Assembly (NCBI GenBank): GCA_049516395.1 | Contig: JBEKTD010000018.1 | Coordinates: 1 to 31,474, forward strand | Source of the DNA: Fen-1362 sp049516395 | Lineage (GTDB): Bacteria > Planctomycetota > Phycisphaerae > Sedimentisphaerales > Anaerobacaceae | DNA: 31,474 nt | Reading direction: 5' to 3' | Shown: piece by piece, positions 8,417 to 16,775 of the stretch | How the letters are laid out: each line of letters starts with the position of its first letter | Position numbering within the stretch: the first letter of the stretch is position 1 | Position numbers and translations under genes: made by a program | Notes under the pieces: generated by a model | What the model saw: only the letters and a program-made list of their open reading frames with translations | Told to the model about the DNA's origin: nothing | Databases searched by the model: none

Positions 8417-9651
8417 TAGTTCGACTCTCTCATAGTTCTAAGTTTTCGGTTCAATTCCGCGAAATCGATTCCCTGTTTGCTGTACCAGTCAATGCCGTAT
8501 TTTCGCAACGTCGGCCAGTCCATTCTGTCCGTTCGGCCGTTGTCAATGTTCGTCGTCGCGATGGCCCTGTCAGTGCATGAAAAGCACGGGTCAATCGCCG
8601 CTATCACAATCGGCGTATCTGCCAGATAGCCGTCCTTTAACATATGAGCCACCACCTGCACGTTTGCAAGTGTCGGCGCTCGCACCTTCACCCGCTCCGG
8701 CTTATCGCTGCCGTTTGCCTTGACGTAGTGAACGTCCTCGCCCCGCGGTGCCTCATATCGGCTTACCGCCTGCCCCGCGGGAATCTTTCGCGGCGCCTTA
8801 ACCACTACTGGCCCATCGGGCATCTGCTTCAGTATCTGCCTGACTAACTTATACGATTCCATAAGCTCGCCTACACGAACCAGCGTCCTGCCGTAAACGT
8901 CGCTGTGCTCATCTGTGATTACATTGAAGCTCAATTCTCCGTAAACTGCGTATGGGTCATCGCGTCTAACATCTCTATTTACACCAGATGCTCTTGCCGT
9001 CGGCCCTACCGCGCCTAAGTGTGTGGCGTCCTCTCTTGAAAGTTTACCGACCCCCGACAGCCGTTCACGCAGCGTAATTTCCTGTGTCCCTACCTGTATA
9101 TAATATTTTGTCCGCTCTTCGAGAGTGTCTATCGCGCTTAGTATCTGCGGTATCTGTTCAGCCGTTATATCTCTTCTCACCCCGCCTATGGTGTTCATCC
9201 CGTAGTTGACGCGGTTGCCGGAAATCAGCGCCAGTATATCCATCACCAGCTCACGGTCTCGCCACGTGTACATCAGTAGCGTATCGAACCCGATTTCGTG
9301 TCCCGCGACCCCCAGCCAAAGCAAATGACTGTGAATCCTCTCAAGCTCCGAAATCAGCGTCCGGATATAAAGCCCTCGCTTGGGAACCTGCAATCCTGCT
9401 ATCTCCTCTACCGCCTGTATAAAGCACGTCGAATGCGAGTGCGAGCATATCCCGCACACGCGCTCAACAAGGTACATATCCTGGATATACGTCCGCTGTT
9501 CGCAGGCCTTTTCGATGCCGCGATGGTTATAACCCAGCCGGACCGTCATATCAGTGATTTTCTCGCCTCTAAGCGTCAGCAAAAAACTCTCCGGCTCTTT
9601 CAGCATCGGGTGCTGAGGCCCTATCGTTAATTTAACTTCACGTTCAGGCAT
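8416..9651 (-). CDS. Group 4 [NiFe] hydrogenase large (catalytic) subunit, NuoD-like
   Basis: A 411-residue catalytic subunit. Both cysteine pairs that bind the NiFe centre are intact: RVCGICSHSHS (Cys66, Cys69) and DPCFSCTDR (Cys356, Cys359). This separates it from complex I NuoD and from hydrogenase-like complexes that lost the metal. The N-terminus (LTIGPQHPMLKEPESF) and YNHRGIEKACE are shared with NuoD. A 49-residue tail follows Arg362, the likely cut site for the protease at 6632-7126. Expected reaction: 2H+ plus 2e- to H2 at the cytoplasmic face, coupled to ion pumping; the reverse is possible. The gene overlaps the NuoC-like gene by 8 bp. Subgroup (4d, 4e, 4g or another) cannot be assigned by eye. 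Confidence 0.95.
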   Translation of the reverse strand: MPEREVKLTIGPQHPMLKEPESFLLTLRGEKITDMTVRLGYNHRGIEKACEQRTYIQDMYLVERVCGICSHSHSTCFIQAVEEIAGLQVPKRGLYIRTLISELERIHSHLLWLGVAGHEIGFDTLLMYTWRDRELVMDILALISGNRVNYGMNTIGGVRRDITAEQIPQILSAIDTLEERTKYYIQVGTQEITLRERLSGVGKLSREDATHLGAVGPTARASGVNRDVRRDDPYAVYGELSFNVITDEHSDVYGRTLVRVGELMESYKLVRQILKQMPDGPVVVKAPRKIPAGQAVSRYEAPRGEDVHYVKANGSDKPERVKVRAPTLANVQVVAHMLKDGYLADTPIVIAAIDPCFSCTDRAIATTNIDNGRTDRMDWPTLRKYGIDWYSKQGIDFAELNRKLRTMRESN

Positions 9652-10126
9652 TTTCTGTTACCTCCGTTTTCCCGATTGTGTCTGATTTCCAGTCCTTGCG
9701 GAGCGGATACTGGCCCGCGGGCCACCCGTCGGGAAGGGGGTATCTGTTGCCGGGCGGCAGGCCTTCTACCTGCATACCCAGTAAATCAACCATCTCCCTT
9801 TCGTAAGCATCCGCCGCCGGGAATCTCGCACTAATTGTTTTTATTACAGGTTTATCTTTCGGGACACTGATGTGTAAATTCAGTATTATCCCGCTTTCTC
9901 TTGCTATGTGATAGATTACGCCGAGCGTCGGCCCCTCATCGAGGCCGGTTATCGTCGCAAGAATTACAAATCCCAGTTTGTCCACAGCGTAGTCGAAAAT
10001 CTCGCCGAATTCAGCCGCCTGCACGTCCGCCCAGATGCGTCTTTCCCGCTGAACCGTAATCTTTTCCGCCGGCAATCCGAACCTCTCGGCCAACTGCTGT
10101 TTTATTTTTTCTTCTTCAGCTAACAC
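9644..10126 (-). CDS. Group 4 hydrogenase NuoC-like subunit
   Basis: A 160-residue protein of the complex I 30-kDa (NuoC) family, here a separate polypeptide rather than fused to the large subunit as in HycE. Typical features are the central strand region, RFPAADAYEREMVDLLGM, and the C-terminal RYPLPDGWPAGQYPLRKDW. A GTG start at 10126 is supported by GGGAG six bases upstream. It contacts the large subunit and helps hold the soluble arm together; it carries no cofactor. It lies 13 bp after the small-subunit gene. Confidence 0.9.
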   Translation of the reverse strand: MLAEEEKIKQQLAERFGLPAEKITVQRERRIWADVQAAEFGEIFDYAVDKLGFVILATITGLDEGPTLGVIYHIARESGIILNLHISVPKDKPVIKTISARFPAADAYEREMVDLLGMQVEGLPPGNRYPLPDGWPAGQYPLRKDWKSDTIGKTEVTENA

Positions 10127-10139
10127 GGGGCACTCCCAA

Positions 10140-10610
10140 TTATGTTCCGCTAACTACTGTTTCCTTGGCGGGCTTTGATGCGTTGTCCACGCTCGCCAAA
10201 AGTTTAACCACCCCGTCTATAATCGCCTTGGGGCTTGCCGGGCATCCCGGTATATACGCCGAAACAGGTATCACCTGGTCTATGCCCCCCTCGACGTTGT
10301 AACAGCCGTTAAATACCCCGCCCGAACAGGCACAGGTCCCGACCGCCACGACGAATTTTGGCTCAGGCATCTGCTCATATATCCTTATCAGCCGGTCCTT
10401 TATCTGCCTCGTAACCGGCCCTGAGCAAACCAGAACATCTGCGTGCCTCGGTGTGCCTCTTAATATCACCCCGAACCGCTCCACATCGTATACTGGTGTT
10501 AGGGCAGCGATAATTTCAATGTCGCAGGCGTTGCATGCCCCCGTGTTGAAGTGAATTATCCACGGTGACTTGATTCTCGCCCACGTTACTATTTTTTTAA
10601 TCAGAGACAT
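10140..10610 (-). CDS. Group 4 [NiFe] hydrogenase small subunit, NuoB-like
   Basis: A 156-residue subunit carrying the single proximal [4Fe-4S] cluster. The four ligands are visible: GACNACD (Cys26, Cys29), VGTCACSGG (Cys93) and YIPGCPASP (Cys123). The short form without extra clusters is that of HycG, MbhJ, EchC and NuoB. It delivers electrons from the NuoI-like protein to the NiFe site. An 86-bp gap with ctctgtg-type repeats separates it from the NuoA-like gene upstream. Confidence 0.93.
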   Translation of the reverse strand: MSLIKKIVTWARIKSPWIIHFNTGACNACDIEIIAALTPVYDVERFGVILRGTPRHADVLVCSGPVTRQIKDRLIRIYEQMPEPKFVVAVGTCACSGGVFNGCYNVEGGIDQVIPVSAYIPGCPASPKAIIDGVVKLLASVDNASKPAKETVVSGT

Positions 10611-10647
10611 CTTCTCTTTTACCTTTTAACTTTTAACTTTTTTTATT

Positions 10648-10690
10648 CTCTGTGTCCTCTGTGCTCTCTGTGGCTAAAAAACTCTGTGGC
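10648..10690. repeat. ctctgtg-type dispersed repeat inside the hydrogenase operon
   Basis: Tandem words (ctctgtgtcctctgtgctct, then ctgtggc twice) fill the gap between the NuoA-like and small-subunit genes. They belong to the same common class as the element inside the gene at 26862-28595. The operon frame is not disturbed. Confidence 0.6.
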
Positions 10691-10696
10691 GAAATT

Positions 10697-11032
10697 TTAT
10701 CTTTTATACAAAACGAATAAGCCGACAATTGCGCCCAGTATGTAAATCACCGCTATCAAAGACGTCTGCATTGTCGCCATCGGCACCGTTGCAATCATCA
10801 GCGCAACTACGTGCAGTATCGTAAAATAAAACGCGAACGGGAAAAACTGTGTATAGTCGGGCTGTATCATGTGCGTCTTGATGTCCTCGCCACAGGAATA
10901 TTCCTTCGTCAGTCCCGCGGGGATTTTCTTCGGCTTCAGCGCCAGCTTCGACAAAACATACGCACAGAAAACCGCCGCCAGCATTATCAGGACAAATGCC
11001 ACCGGGGGAGACAGCAATAGTTCATTTGACAT
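10697..11032 (-). CDS. Group 4 hydrogenase membrane subunit, NuoA-like
   Basis: A 111-residue protein with three predicted TM helices. The NuoA hallmark loop is present as KEYSCGEDI (NuoA: YECG), followed by FPFAFYFTILHVVALMIATVP in the place of the NuoA helix that normally ends with an acidic DxE-type pair; those acidic residues are missing. The gene lies directly before NuoB-, NuoC- and NuoD-like genes, the order of nuoABCD, which supports the assignment. Ech and formate hydrogenlyase lack a clear NuoA; Mbh-type enzymes may have a remote equivalent. The call rests on one motif, topology and gene order. Confidence 0.68.
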   Translation of the reverse strand: MSNELLLSPPVAFVLIMLAAVFCAYVLSKLALKPKKIPAGLTKEYSCGEDIKTHMIQPDYTQFFPFAFYFTILHVVALMIATVPMATMQTSLIAVIYILGAIVGLFVLYKR

Positions 11033-11101
11033 CTTCTTTTTACCCTGTGAGATATTAAGTTTTTAATGGTTACTCCCGCGAAATTGTTTATCTCACGGGG
11101 T

Positions 11102-11422
11102 TTATCCCTTGATATTTCTTAGCAATCTTCCGTCTATCGATTTAATGTTCTTATATACGCACAAAACTATTCCGACCGCCACCGCAATCACCACAACCTC
11201 GATGACTATCAGTGTTATGGCAAGCGCCTGCGCCAGCGCCATTCGACCGCTAACGTACCCCGCCAAAATGATAAACAGCGTTACGCTTTTTGTCAGAATC
11301 TCCAGGCCAATCAGCGCCCTTACCAGGTTATACGTCATTATCAAACAGTAAAAGCCCGTTATCAGCAGAAGGATAGCCCCTATGCTGAACAGCCCGAACA
11401 CCTGCGGTATTTCTTCGGTCAT
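11102..11422 (-). CDS. Group 4 hydrogenase membrane subunit, NuoK/MrpC-like
   Basis: A 106-residue, three-helix membrane protein of the NuoK/MnhC family. Helix 2 has VRALIGLEILTKSVTLF with the conserved Glu of NuoK, and helix 3 has ALAITLIVIEVVVIAVAVGI with the second Glu. An upstream in-frame ATG exists at 11479, but ATG 11422 is preferred: AAGGA lies at proper distance, it falls just four bases after the stop of the NuoJ-like gene, and MTEEIPQVFG matches family N-termini. Confidence 0.88.
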   Translation of the reverse strand: MTEEIPQVFGLFSIGAILLLITGFYCLIMTYNLVRALIGLEILTKSVTLFIILAGYVSGRMALAQALAITLIVIEVVVIAVAVGIVLCVYKNIKSIDGRLLRNIKG

Positions 11423-11426
11423 TCGC

Positions 11427-11903
11427 TCAATCCTTAAACAACGCGACCACCCCAAATGCCCCGGCCAGCAGAATGACAATCTGCCCGATCAGGTCAAGGT
11501 GTCGCATGTTCCATATAATATTACGGACGTCGCTTTCACCTGGTGCGACCTGTAAATGGAAATCCAGCGGGATGTGAACCTGGTACAAAGCTACCCCCGC
11601 CAGCACAAGTATTACAGGCAGAAGCCAGAATTTGGAAAATCGCTCTTTTTGCCTTGCCGCTGCCTGCTCATCGGTCAGCCGCTGTGTTAAGCTGATGCAG
11701 CTTATGAATATGGCGGATATCAATCCCGCGCAAACCGACAGCTCGAAAACCGCCGCCAGCGGCGAATTGAGCTTGAACATAATTATCGTCAGAATCATGC
11801 TGGTTAGCGCCAGCCCTATCACCGAGCGTAACAGGCGCACAGTCATCACCGTCCACGCGGCCGCTAACACTAACGCTACTCCAAGTATGATGTTTATTGT
11901 CAT
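11427..11903 (-). CDS. Group 4 hydrogenase membrane subunit, NuoJ-like
   Basis: A 158-residue membrane protein with about four or five TM helices. The segment LAAVFELSVCAGLISAIFIS, with Glu and small residues in the helix, matches NuoJ and MbhD/MrpA-tail (DUF4040-like) subunits that link the antiporter part to the hydrogenase part. A charged loop (LTQRLTDEQAAARQKERFSK) separates two membrane blocks. It precedes the NuoK-like gene by four bases. The exact match (NuoJ or DUF4040) needs a profile search. Confidence 0.75.
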   Translation of the reverse strand: MTINIILGVALVLAAAWTVMTVRLLRSVIGLALTSMILTIIMFKLNSPLAAVFELSVCAGLISAIFISCISLTQRLTDEQAAARQKERFSKFWLLPVILVLAGVALYQVHIPLDFHLQVAPGESDVRNIIWNMRHLDLIGQIVILLAGAFGVVALFKD

Positions 11904-11917
11904 ATCAATCTCTTGTC

Positions 11918-11962
11918 ATTCCTGCGAAAGCAGGAATCCAGTAGGGCGGGGTTTACCCCGCC
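11918..11962. repeat. Two adjacent palindromes inside the hydrogenase operon
   Basis: ATTCCTGC-gaaa-GCAGGAAT (11918-11937) is followed by GGCGGGGT-tt-ACCCCGCC (11945-11962). The first is a well-known dispersed element type (ATTCCCGCGAAAGCGGGAAT). In the operon transcript the two hairpins sit between the NuoN-like stop and the NuoJ-like start, where they could stabilise mRNA ends or limit read-through. Confidence 0.8.
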
Positions 11963-11970
11963 AATTTTAT

Positions 11971-13395
11971 CTATTTCAGAAAACTGCTTATAGGCATCAA
12001 AACACTGTTAAACATCCACGGGAAAGCCACGCCGACGCCTACCGTTATCGCCGCCAGTATCGAGGCGGCTACCGTTATACCTAAACCGGCTTCCTTTACG
12101 TTAACCAACCCCTCGGCCAGTTTGCCGAAGAACACCTTTCGCTGCATCATCAGCAGATACGCAAGCGTCAAAACGCTCGCCAATACCGCTATCGTCGCGT
12201 ATGCGTACAGACCGTTCTGCCACAACGCTATCACGATAATCAGCTTGCTCCAGAATCCCGCAAGGGGAGGTACGCCCGCCGTTGATAAGAACGCTATCAG
12301 CGAAGTTGCGTTGGTAACGGGCATCTTTGTTCCCAGCCCACCCAATTTGTTCATATCCGTCGTGCCTGACTGTTTCTCAACCGCCGCGGAATTGACAAAC
12401 AGTAATGACTTGAAAATCGAATGATTGAACAGGTGAAAAATTGCCCCGACTATCGCCAGGTTGGTCCCGCAGCCCAGGGCGAGAATTATATAGCCCACCT
12501 GGCTGATGCTCGAATACGCCAGCATCCTCTTGAAATCGCTTTGCCCCATCGCCGCGAATGCCCCGACGAGGATTGAAATAGCGCCCGCTAATAAAAGTAT
12601 GTGATTTACCGATTCGTTATTCGCGAATACCGATGTCGTCAGCCGAATCAGTGCGTATATACCGGAGGTTTTTGTTGCAATGCCTGCAAGCAGCACCGAT
12701 GCCGCTGCCGGCGCAGCCGAATATGCCCCGGGCAGCCACCCGTGAAACGGAACCACGCCTCCCTTGATTAACAAACCGCATATAAACAGGCCGATTGCCG
12801 CTATCACCAAAGGATTACCCTGCGATTGTTTCACTGCGCTGCCCGCCGCCGCAAACGATGTGTCCCCGACCACCAGCAGCATTATCGCAATCGAAAGCAG
12901 CATCATTATCGTCGCCGTTGCCGACAGGATTATATATTTGAATGCCCCTTCGAGGGCGTTGGTGTCTCGCTGGAAAGCGATAAGGATAAACGATGCGACA
13001 GCCGTTACCTCGATGAATATATACAGCGAAAACAGGTCCGCCAGCATCACCGTCCCGTTCATTCCAATCATTGCGACCAGGACGAGGTTTACAAAATTGA
13101 ATCGCTGTTTGTTGTCGCCGATTGTCTGCATGCCGACCAGGATCGTCGTCAGCGTCACTATGCCGATTGCCAGCAGCAGAACAAGCGTCAGATTGTCGCA
13201 GGTCAGCCCCAGCGAAAAATACTTCGCCAGCGCATCTATGCTGCCGCGACCCATCGCCATCATTATAACCACGAATATCTGCCACAGCGATATTATCACC
13301 CCGAAGAAAAACGCCAGTTTCTGCGTTATGCTTCGCATCGGCAGATTCAGCAGCACTATCGCCAGCAAAGGCATCAGTAAAAACGGTGACAGCAT
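11971..13395 (-). CDS. Group 4 hydrogenase antiporter-type subunit, NuoN/MrpD-like
   Basis: A 474-residue protein with about 14 TM helices of the proton_antipo_M family. The ion-path residues are visible: Glu in SLYIFIEVTAVASF, Lys in LLIKGGVVPFHGWLPGA (broken helix 7), Lys in LAGIATKTSGIY, and SDFKRMLAYSSISQVGY. AAGGGA precedes the ATG at 13395, 13 bp after the NuoL-like stop. It is one of three antiporter modules in this complex, predicting more than one ion-translocating channel. Confidence 0.9.
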   Translation of the reverse strand: MLSPFLLMPLLAIVLLNLPMRSITQKLAFFFGVIISLWQIFVVIMMAMGRGSIDALAKYFSLGLTCDNLTLVLLLAIGIVTLTTILVGMQTIGDNKQRFNFVNLVLVAMIGMNGTVMLADLFSLYIFIEVTAVASFILIAFQRDTNALEGAFKYIILSATATIMMLLSIAIMLLVVGDTSFAAAGSAVKQSQGNPLVIAAIGLFICGLLIKGGVVPFHGWLPGAYSAAPAAASVLLAGIATKTSGIYALIRLTTSVFANNESVNHILLLAGAISILVGAFAAMGQSDFKRMLAYSSISQVGYIILALGCGTNLAIVGAIFHLFNHSIFKSLLFVNSAAVEKQSGTTDMNKLGGLGTKMPVTNATSLIAFLSTAGVPPLAGFWSKLIIVIALWQNGLYAYATIAVLASVLTLAYLLMMQRKVFFGKLAEGLVNVKEAGLGITVAASILAAITVGVGVAFPWMFNSVLMPISSFLK

Positions 13396-13408
13396 TATTG
13401 TCCCTTAA

Positions 13409-15241
13409 CTAAAACGACTTCATTAACATTATTACGACAAACAAAACGCCTATTAACGACCAGACGACATACAGCGAATAACTTCCCGTATGCGCCAGTT
13501 TTATCAAGCTCGATAATCCCGCTGCGACCTTCACAGTGAAATCCTCATACACCCAGTCAATTGCTCGGTCTATCCACCAGCCGACTCTCGATAAGCCCCT
13601 GACTATTTTTAACCCGACATCATAGGGGTCGAACCAGCGGTTCTCGGCTTTTGTGTAAGTTCCCTCAAGGAATGGTGCGTGCCTGATGTGGTCACTCGCA
13701 TGGTAGCCGCCGCCGTTGACCTTCGCGGCAAACAAATGATGCAGCAGCGCGCCGACAAGAACGATAACCGTAATCGTAATCAGCATCGTATTGGGGCCGA
13801 ACTCCTGTCCCGCTAATCGTTCCTCGCCCAGAATCGGCTTTATGAGGTTATCTAAAGGCAAATAATGCCACACGCCGAAGACCACACATACTGATGCGAT
13901 AATTATCATCGGCACAAGCATCGGCAATGACGCTTCCCTGACGTTCTTGTTTTTTTCGCTCATCTTGCCCAAAAACGCCGCGTGCCCCAGTTTCAAAAAC
14001 GACGCTGCGGTAAGGAACGTTCCTAAAATCGCTGCTAAGTAAAATATATTTCCTCTTACTAATGCCGCGTCATAAACCAGCTCTTTCGAGTAAAACCCGT
14101 TAAATGGCGGCACACCCGAAATCGACGCCGCCGCTATCGCGAAACATATAAAAGTTACGGGCATCTTTAACCACAGCCCGCCCAATTTTGCCAAATCCGT
14201 TGTCCCCGTCTGCTTTTCCACCGCACCGCCCGTAAGGAACAAACAGCTTTTATACAGCGCGTGGTTTATCATATGAAACAGCCCGCCTACGATGCCGATG
14301 GGCAGGCATGTCCCTATACCGAGAATCATGTACCCGACCTGGCTTACCGCGTGATACGAAAGCAGCCGTTTATAATCCTTCTGCACAAGGGCCATCATTA
14401 CCGCCAGAAGTATCGTAATCGCGCCGATTGCCATAAGCAGTGTGCTAACCCACGATTCGCCGCTGAGTTTGAACATATCGAGCGATATTCTCGCCAGAAG
14501 ATAAATGCCTAAAAGTTTCTCAAGGGATGCGGGTAAAAATGCCATAAATGGCAGCGGCGCATCAACTGCGGCGTCGGGAATCCACGTATGGAAGGGCACC
14601 GACCCCGCCTTTGAAATCGCCCCAATCATCATAAGGATAAATGCCAAAACGCTTAGCGAATCAACGACGGGCAAACTGATTTTGGAAATTGTCATCGTGC
14701 CCGCCAGATACCCTGCAAGACCGATACCCATCATCAGGCACAAATCGGAAATACCCACGATAACGAACGCCTTAATCGCCGTCTTGTATGCGCCAGGCCT
14801 GCCAATCGCAATCATTCCGAACAGCGTCAGCAGCAGCCCCTCCCAGAAAAACAGCATCAGAACAAGGTTATCCGACAGCACCGCGCCGTTGGTCATCGCC
14901 AGCGTTATGAGCAGGTAGCTGTAAAATTGATTAAGGTAGGGCTTGTCCCTCATAAATGAGCAGCTGTAAAGCACAAACAGAAACGAAAATGCCGATGCCG
15001 CCACGAGGATAAACGCGCTGAAATGATACAGCCGCAAAGCAAAATCAATCCCGAAGCCCGTCCAGGGAATCGATAAACTTATATTTTCCCCGAAAAGCGA
15101 TACGGTCAGGCCAAGTGTCGCAGCCGTGGCAAGCAGGGCAATCGCCTCCTTGACGCTCTTGATTTGCTGACCAATCAACAGCACCAGAAGTCCGGCGACA
15201 AAGGGTATGACTATTGGCAATAAAATATAGCTGTCTGTCAT
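13409..15241 (-). CDS. Group 4 hydrogenase antiporter-type subunit, NuoL/HyfB-like
   Basis: A 610-residue membrane protein. An ATG 54 bases upstream is in frame, but ATG 15241 is chosen: it overlaps the preceding stop as ATGA, has GGGGGG just upstream and gives a normal hydrophobic start (TDSYILLPIVIPF). Antiporter residues: FFWEGLLLTLFG, SKAGSVPFHTWIPDAAVDAP, ASLEKLLGIYL and QKDYKRLLSYHAVSQVGYM. A long C-terminal part (WFDPYDVGLKIVRGLSRVGW, then an amphipathic stretch and a last TM helix) resembles the NuoL lateral-helix extension, so this is probably the distal or bridging antiporter subunit. Confidence 0.9.
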   Translation of the reverse strand: MTDSYILLPIVIPFVAGLLVLLIGQQIKSVKEAIALLATAATLGLTVSLFGENISLSIPWTGFGIDFALRLYHFSAFILVAASAFSFLFVLYSCSFMRDKPYLNQFYSYLLITLAMTNGAVLSDNLVLMLFFWEGLLLTLFGMIAIGRPGAYKTAIKAFVIVGISDLCLMMGIGLAGYLAGTMTISKISLPVVDSLSVLAFILMMIGAISKAGSVPFHTWIPDAAVDAPLPFMAFLPASLEKLLGIYLLARISLDMFKLSGESWVSTLLMAIGAITILLAVMMALVQKDYKRLLSYHAVSQVGYMILGIGTCLPIGIVGGLFHMINHALYKSCLFLTGGAVEKQTGTTDLAKLGGLWLKMPVTFICFAIAAASISGVPPFNGFYSKELVYDAALVRGNIFYLAAILGTFLTAASFLKLGHAAFLGKMSEKNKNVREASLPMLVPMIIIASVCVVFGVWHYLPLDNLIKPILGEERLAGQEFGPNTMLITITVIVLVGALLHHLFAAKVNGGGYHASDHIRHAPFLEGTYTKAENRWFDPYDVGLKIVRGLSRVGWWIDRAIDWVYEDFTVKVAAGLSSLIKLAHTGSYSLYVVWSLIGVLFVVIMLMKSF

Positions 15242-16683
15242 CTGATTCCCCCCGGCAGATGTTGAATCGCGGCCATAACAAACTGCGTCGGCCACGCAAT
15301 CGCGAATCCCGCGACAATCGATAACACCGCAAGCGACGCGACGCTAATAACCATCGTGGCTGAACCCTCCCTGACGAGCTTGGTCTTTGGCTCGCCCAGA
15401 AATACCATACTGAACACCCGCAGCAGATAAATAATGGTCATAACCGCGCCTATCAGGAAAGTCAGCATAATCCAATAATCGTTGGCCCGTATCGTGCTCG
15501 TCATAACCATAAATTTGCTGAAAAACCCGCCGAATGGCGGTATCCCCATAACCGAAAACGAACAGAACAGAAACGCAATCGCCGTAATGGGCATCGTCTT
15601 AATCAACCCGCCCAACTTGGTAATATCCTTGGTCTTGGTATTCTGCTCAACGATTCCCGCGCACAGGAACAACCCGCCCTTAGCTAAACCATGCATCATA
15701 ATGTATAGGAGACCTCCTGTGATGCCGATTTCGTTGCCGATTGACAGGCCTAAGAAAATAAAGCCAATCTGGCTTACGGTAGAATATGCAATTATGCGTT
15801 TCAAATCGGTATCGACCATCGCCGCGGCTGCGCTAACTAATGCGCTTGCGCCCGCGACTACCGGCACTATCGTGTGCCAGGAATCATCAATCGTAAACGT
15901 CGCGATAAATAACCTCGCGAAAACATAAACGCCTATCTTAACAAGCAACGCCGCGTGCAGCAGGGCGGTAACCGGACTCGGAGCCACGCCTGCGTCGGGT
16001 AACCAAGTGTGGAAGGGCAGCGTCGCGGATTTGGAAAAGATGCCCGCGAGCATTAGAAGGACCGCCAGATTCGATAAATGGGTCGTGCCGAGGGTTTCTT
16101 TGATGGTCTGGAGGTCGAAAGAGCCGGTTTGCTGGTAAACAATGACGAAGCCGAGGAGCATCAAAAGTGAGCCGAACATCGTAACAAGGAATGCTTTGTC
16201 GGCCTTAATGACGTGCTGCTTTTCCCTGAAAAACCCGATGAGCCGCCAGCTTGTTATGGCTGTGATTTCCCAGAAAAGATACAGGAATACGAGGTTGCCT
16301 GCGAAAATCAGGCCCATCATACCGCCCAAAAACAGAAGCACCATCAGGTAGTATTCGTTCTGGTTTTCGTAATGGCTGATATAGCCAAAGGAGTAAAAAA
16401 TGATGATTGCGCTGATAAAAGCGGAAACCATCGCCATAAATACCGCCAAGCCGTCGGCGTACAGGGTGAAACTGAATATATTATTGATATTGGCCGTGAA
16501 ATTGAGCGGCCCTGCGAGCATAACCGTGGGCAGGATAGCGATTACCAATAGAAGGGGGATTAAAGCCAGCGCCAGCGCAAGGAGATTTCGCAGGCCCGTT
16601 GATATTCGGCCCGCCAGGGGCAAAATAAACGCCCCGATACACGGCACAAGCACCACACAAAGGAGCATCAATCGATTATCCAT
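15238..16683 (-). CDS. Group 4 hydrogenase antiporter-type subunit, NuoM/NuoL-like (first gene of operon)
   Basis: A 481-residue antiporter-like membrane protein that opens the operon. Visible motifs: LYLFWEITAITSW (Glu of helix 5), SKSATLPFHTWLPDAGVAPS (helix 7 Lys), ALLVKIGVYVFARL (helix 8 Lys), TDLKRIIAYSTVSQIGF and GGFFSKFMV (helix 12 Lys). It lacks the long C-terminal extension of the next gene, so it is nearer NuoM or the MrpA/D core. The start is 57 or so bases after the predicted transcript start, with only a distant AGG as ribosome binding site. Confidence 0.9.
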   Translation of the reverse strand: MDNRLMLLCVVLVPCIGAFILPLAGRISTGLRNLLALALALIPLLLVIAILPTVMLAGPLNFTANINNIFSFTLYADGLAVFMAMVSAFISAIIIFYSFGYISHYENQNEYYLMVLLFLGGMMGLIFAGNLVFLYLFWEITAITSWRLIGFFREKQHVIKADKAFLVTMFGSLLMLLGFVIVYQQTGSFDLQTIKETLGTTHLSNLAVLLMLAGIFSKSATLPFHTWLPDAGVAPSPVTALLHAALLVKIGVYVFARLFIATFTIDDSWHTIVPVVAGASALVSAAAAMVDTDLKRIIAYSTVSQIGFIFLGLSIGNEIGITGGLLYIMMHGLAKGGLFLCAGIVEQNTKTKDITKLGGLIKTMPITAIAFLFCSFSVMGIPPFGGFFSKFMVMTSTIRANDYWIMLTFLIGAVMTIIYLLRVFSMVFLGEPKTKLVREGSATMVISVASLAVLSIVAGFAIAWPTQFVMAAIQHLPGGIR

Positions 16684-16746
16684 AATCGCCCGTTTACCTG
16701 AAAAAGAGTCAAAGCAAATTCCTTACTGTTTACAAAAGGATGAGGC

Positions 16747-16775
16747 ATATTAGCGACTTATTGGCCGATAGTCAA
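16747..16775 (-). promoter_or_regulatory. Promoter of the hydrogenase operon
   Basis: Read on the minus strand: TTGACT, a 17-bp spacer and TAATAT. Five of six and four of six bases match the sigma70 consensus, at ideal spacing. Transcription would start near 16740, giving a 5' leader of about 57 bases before the ATG at 16683. No operator is evident. Confidence 0.6.

Noticed and set aside
12764..13408. 214-codon plus-strand frame opposite the NuoN-like gene
   Set aside because: Shadow of a membrane-protein gene; the minus-strand product has all antiporter motifs.
6632..16683. Operon as ordinary complex I (nuo)
   Set aside because: nuoE, F and G are absent, the large subunit keeps the NiFe cysteines, and a hydrogenase maturation protease is present.
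6632..16683. Operon as an Mrp-type Na+/H+ antiporter
   Set aside because: MrpE-, MrpF- and MrpG-like genes are missing and the catalytic hydrogenase subunits are co-transcribed.
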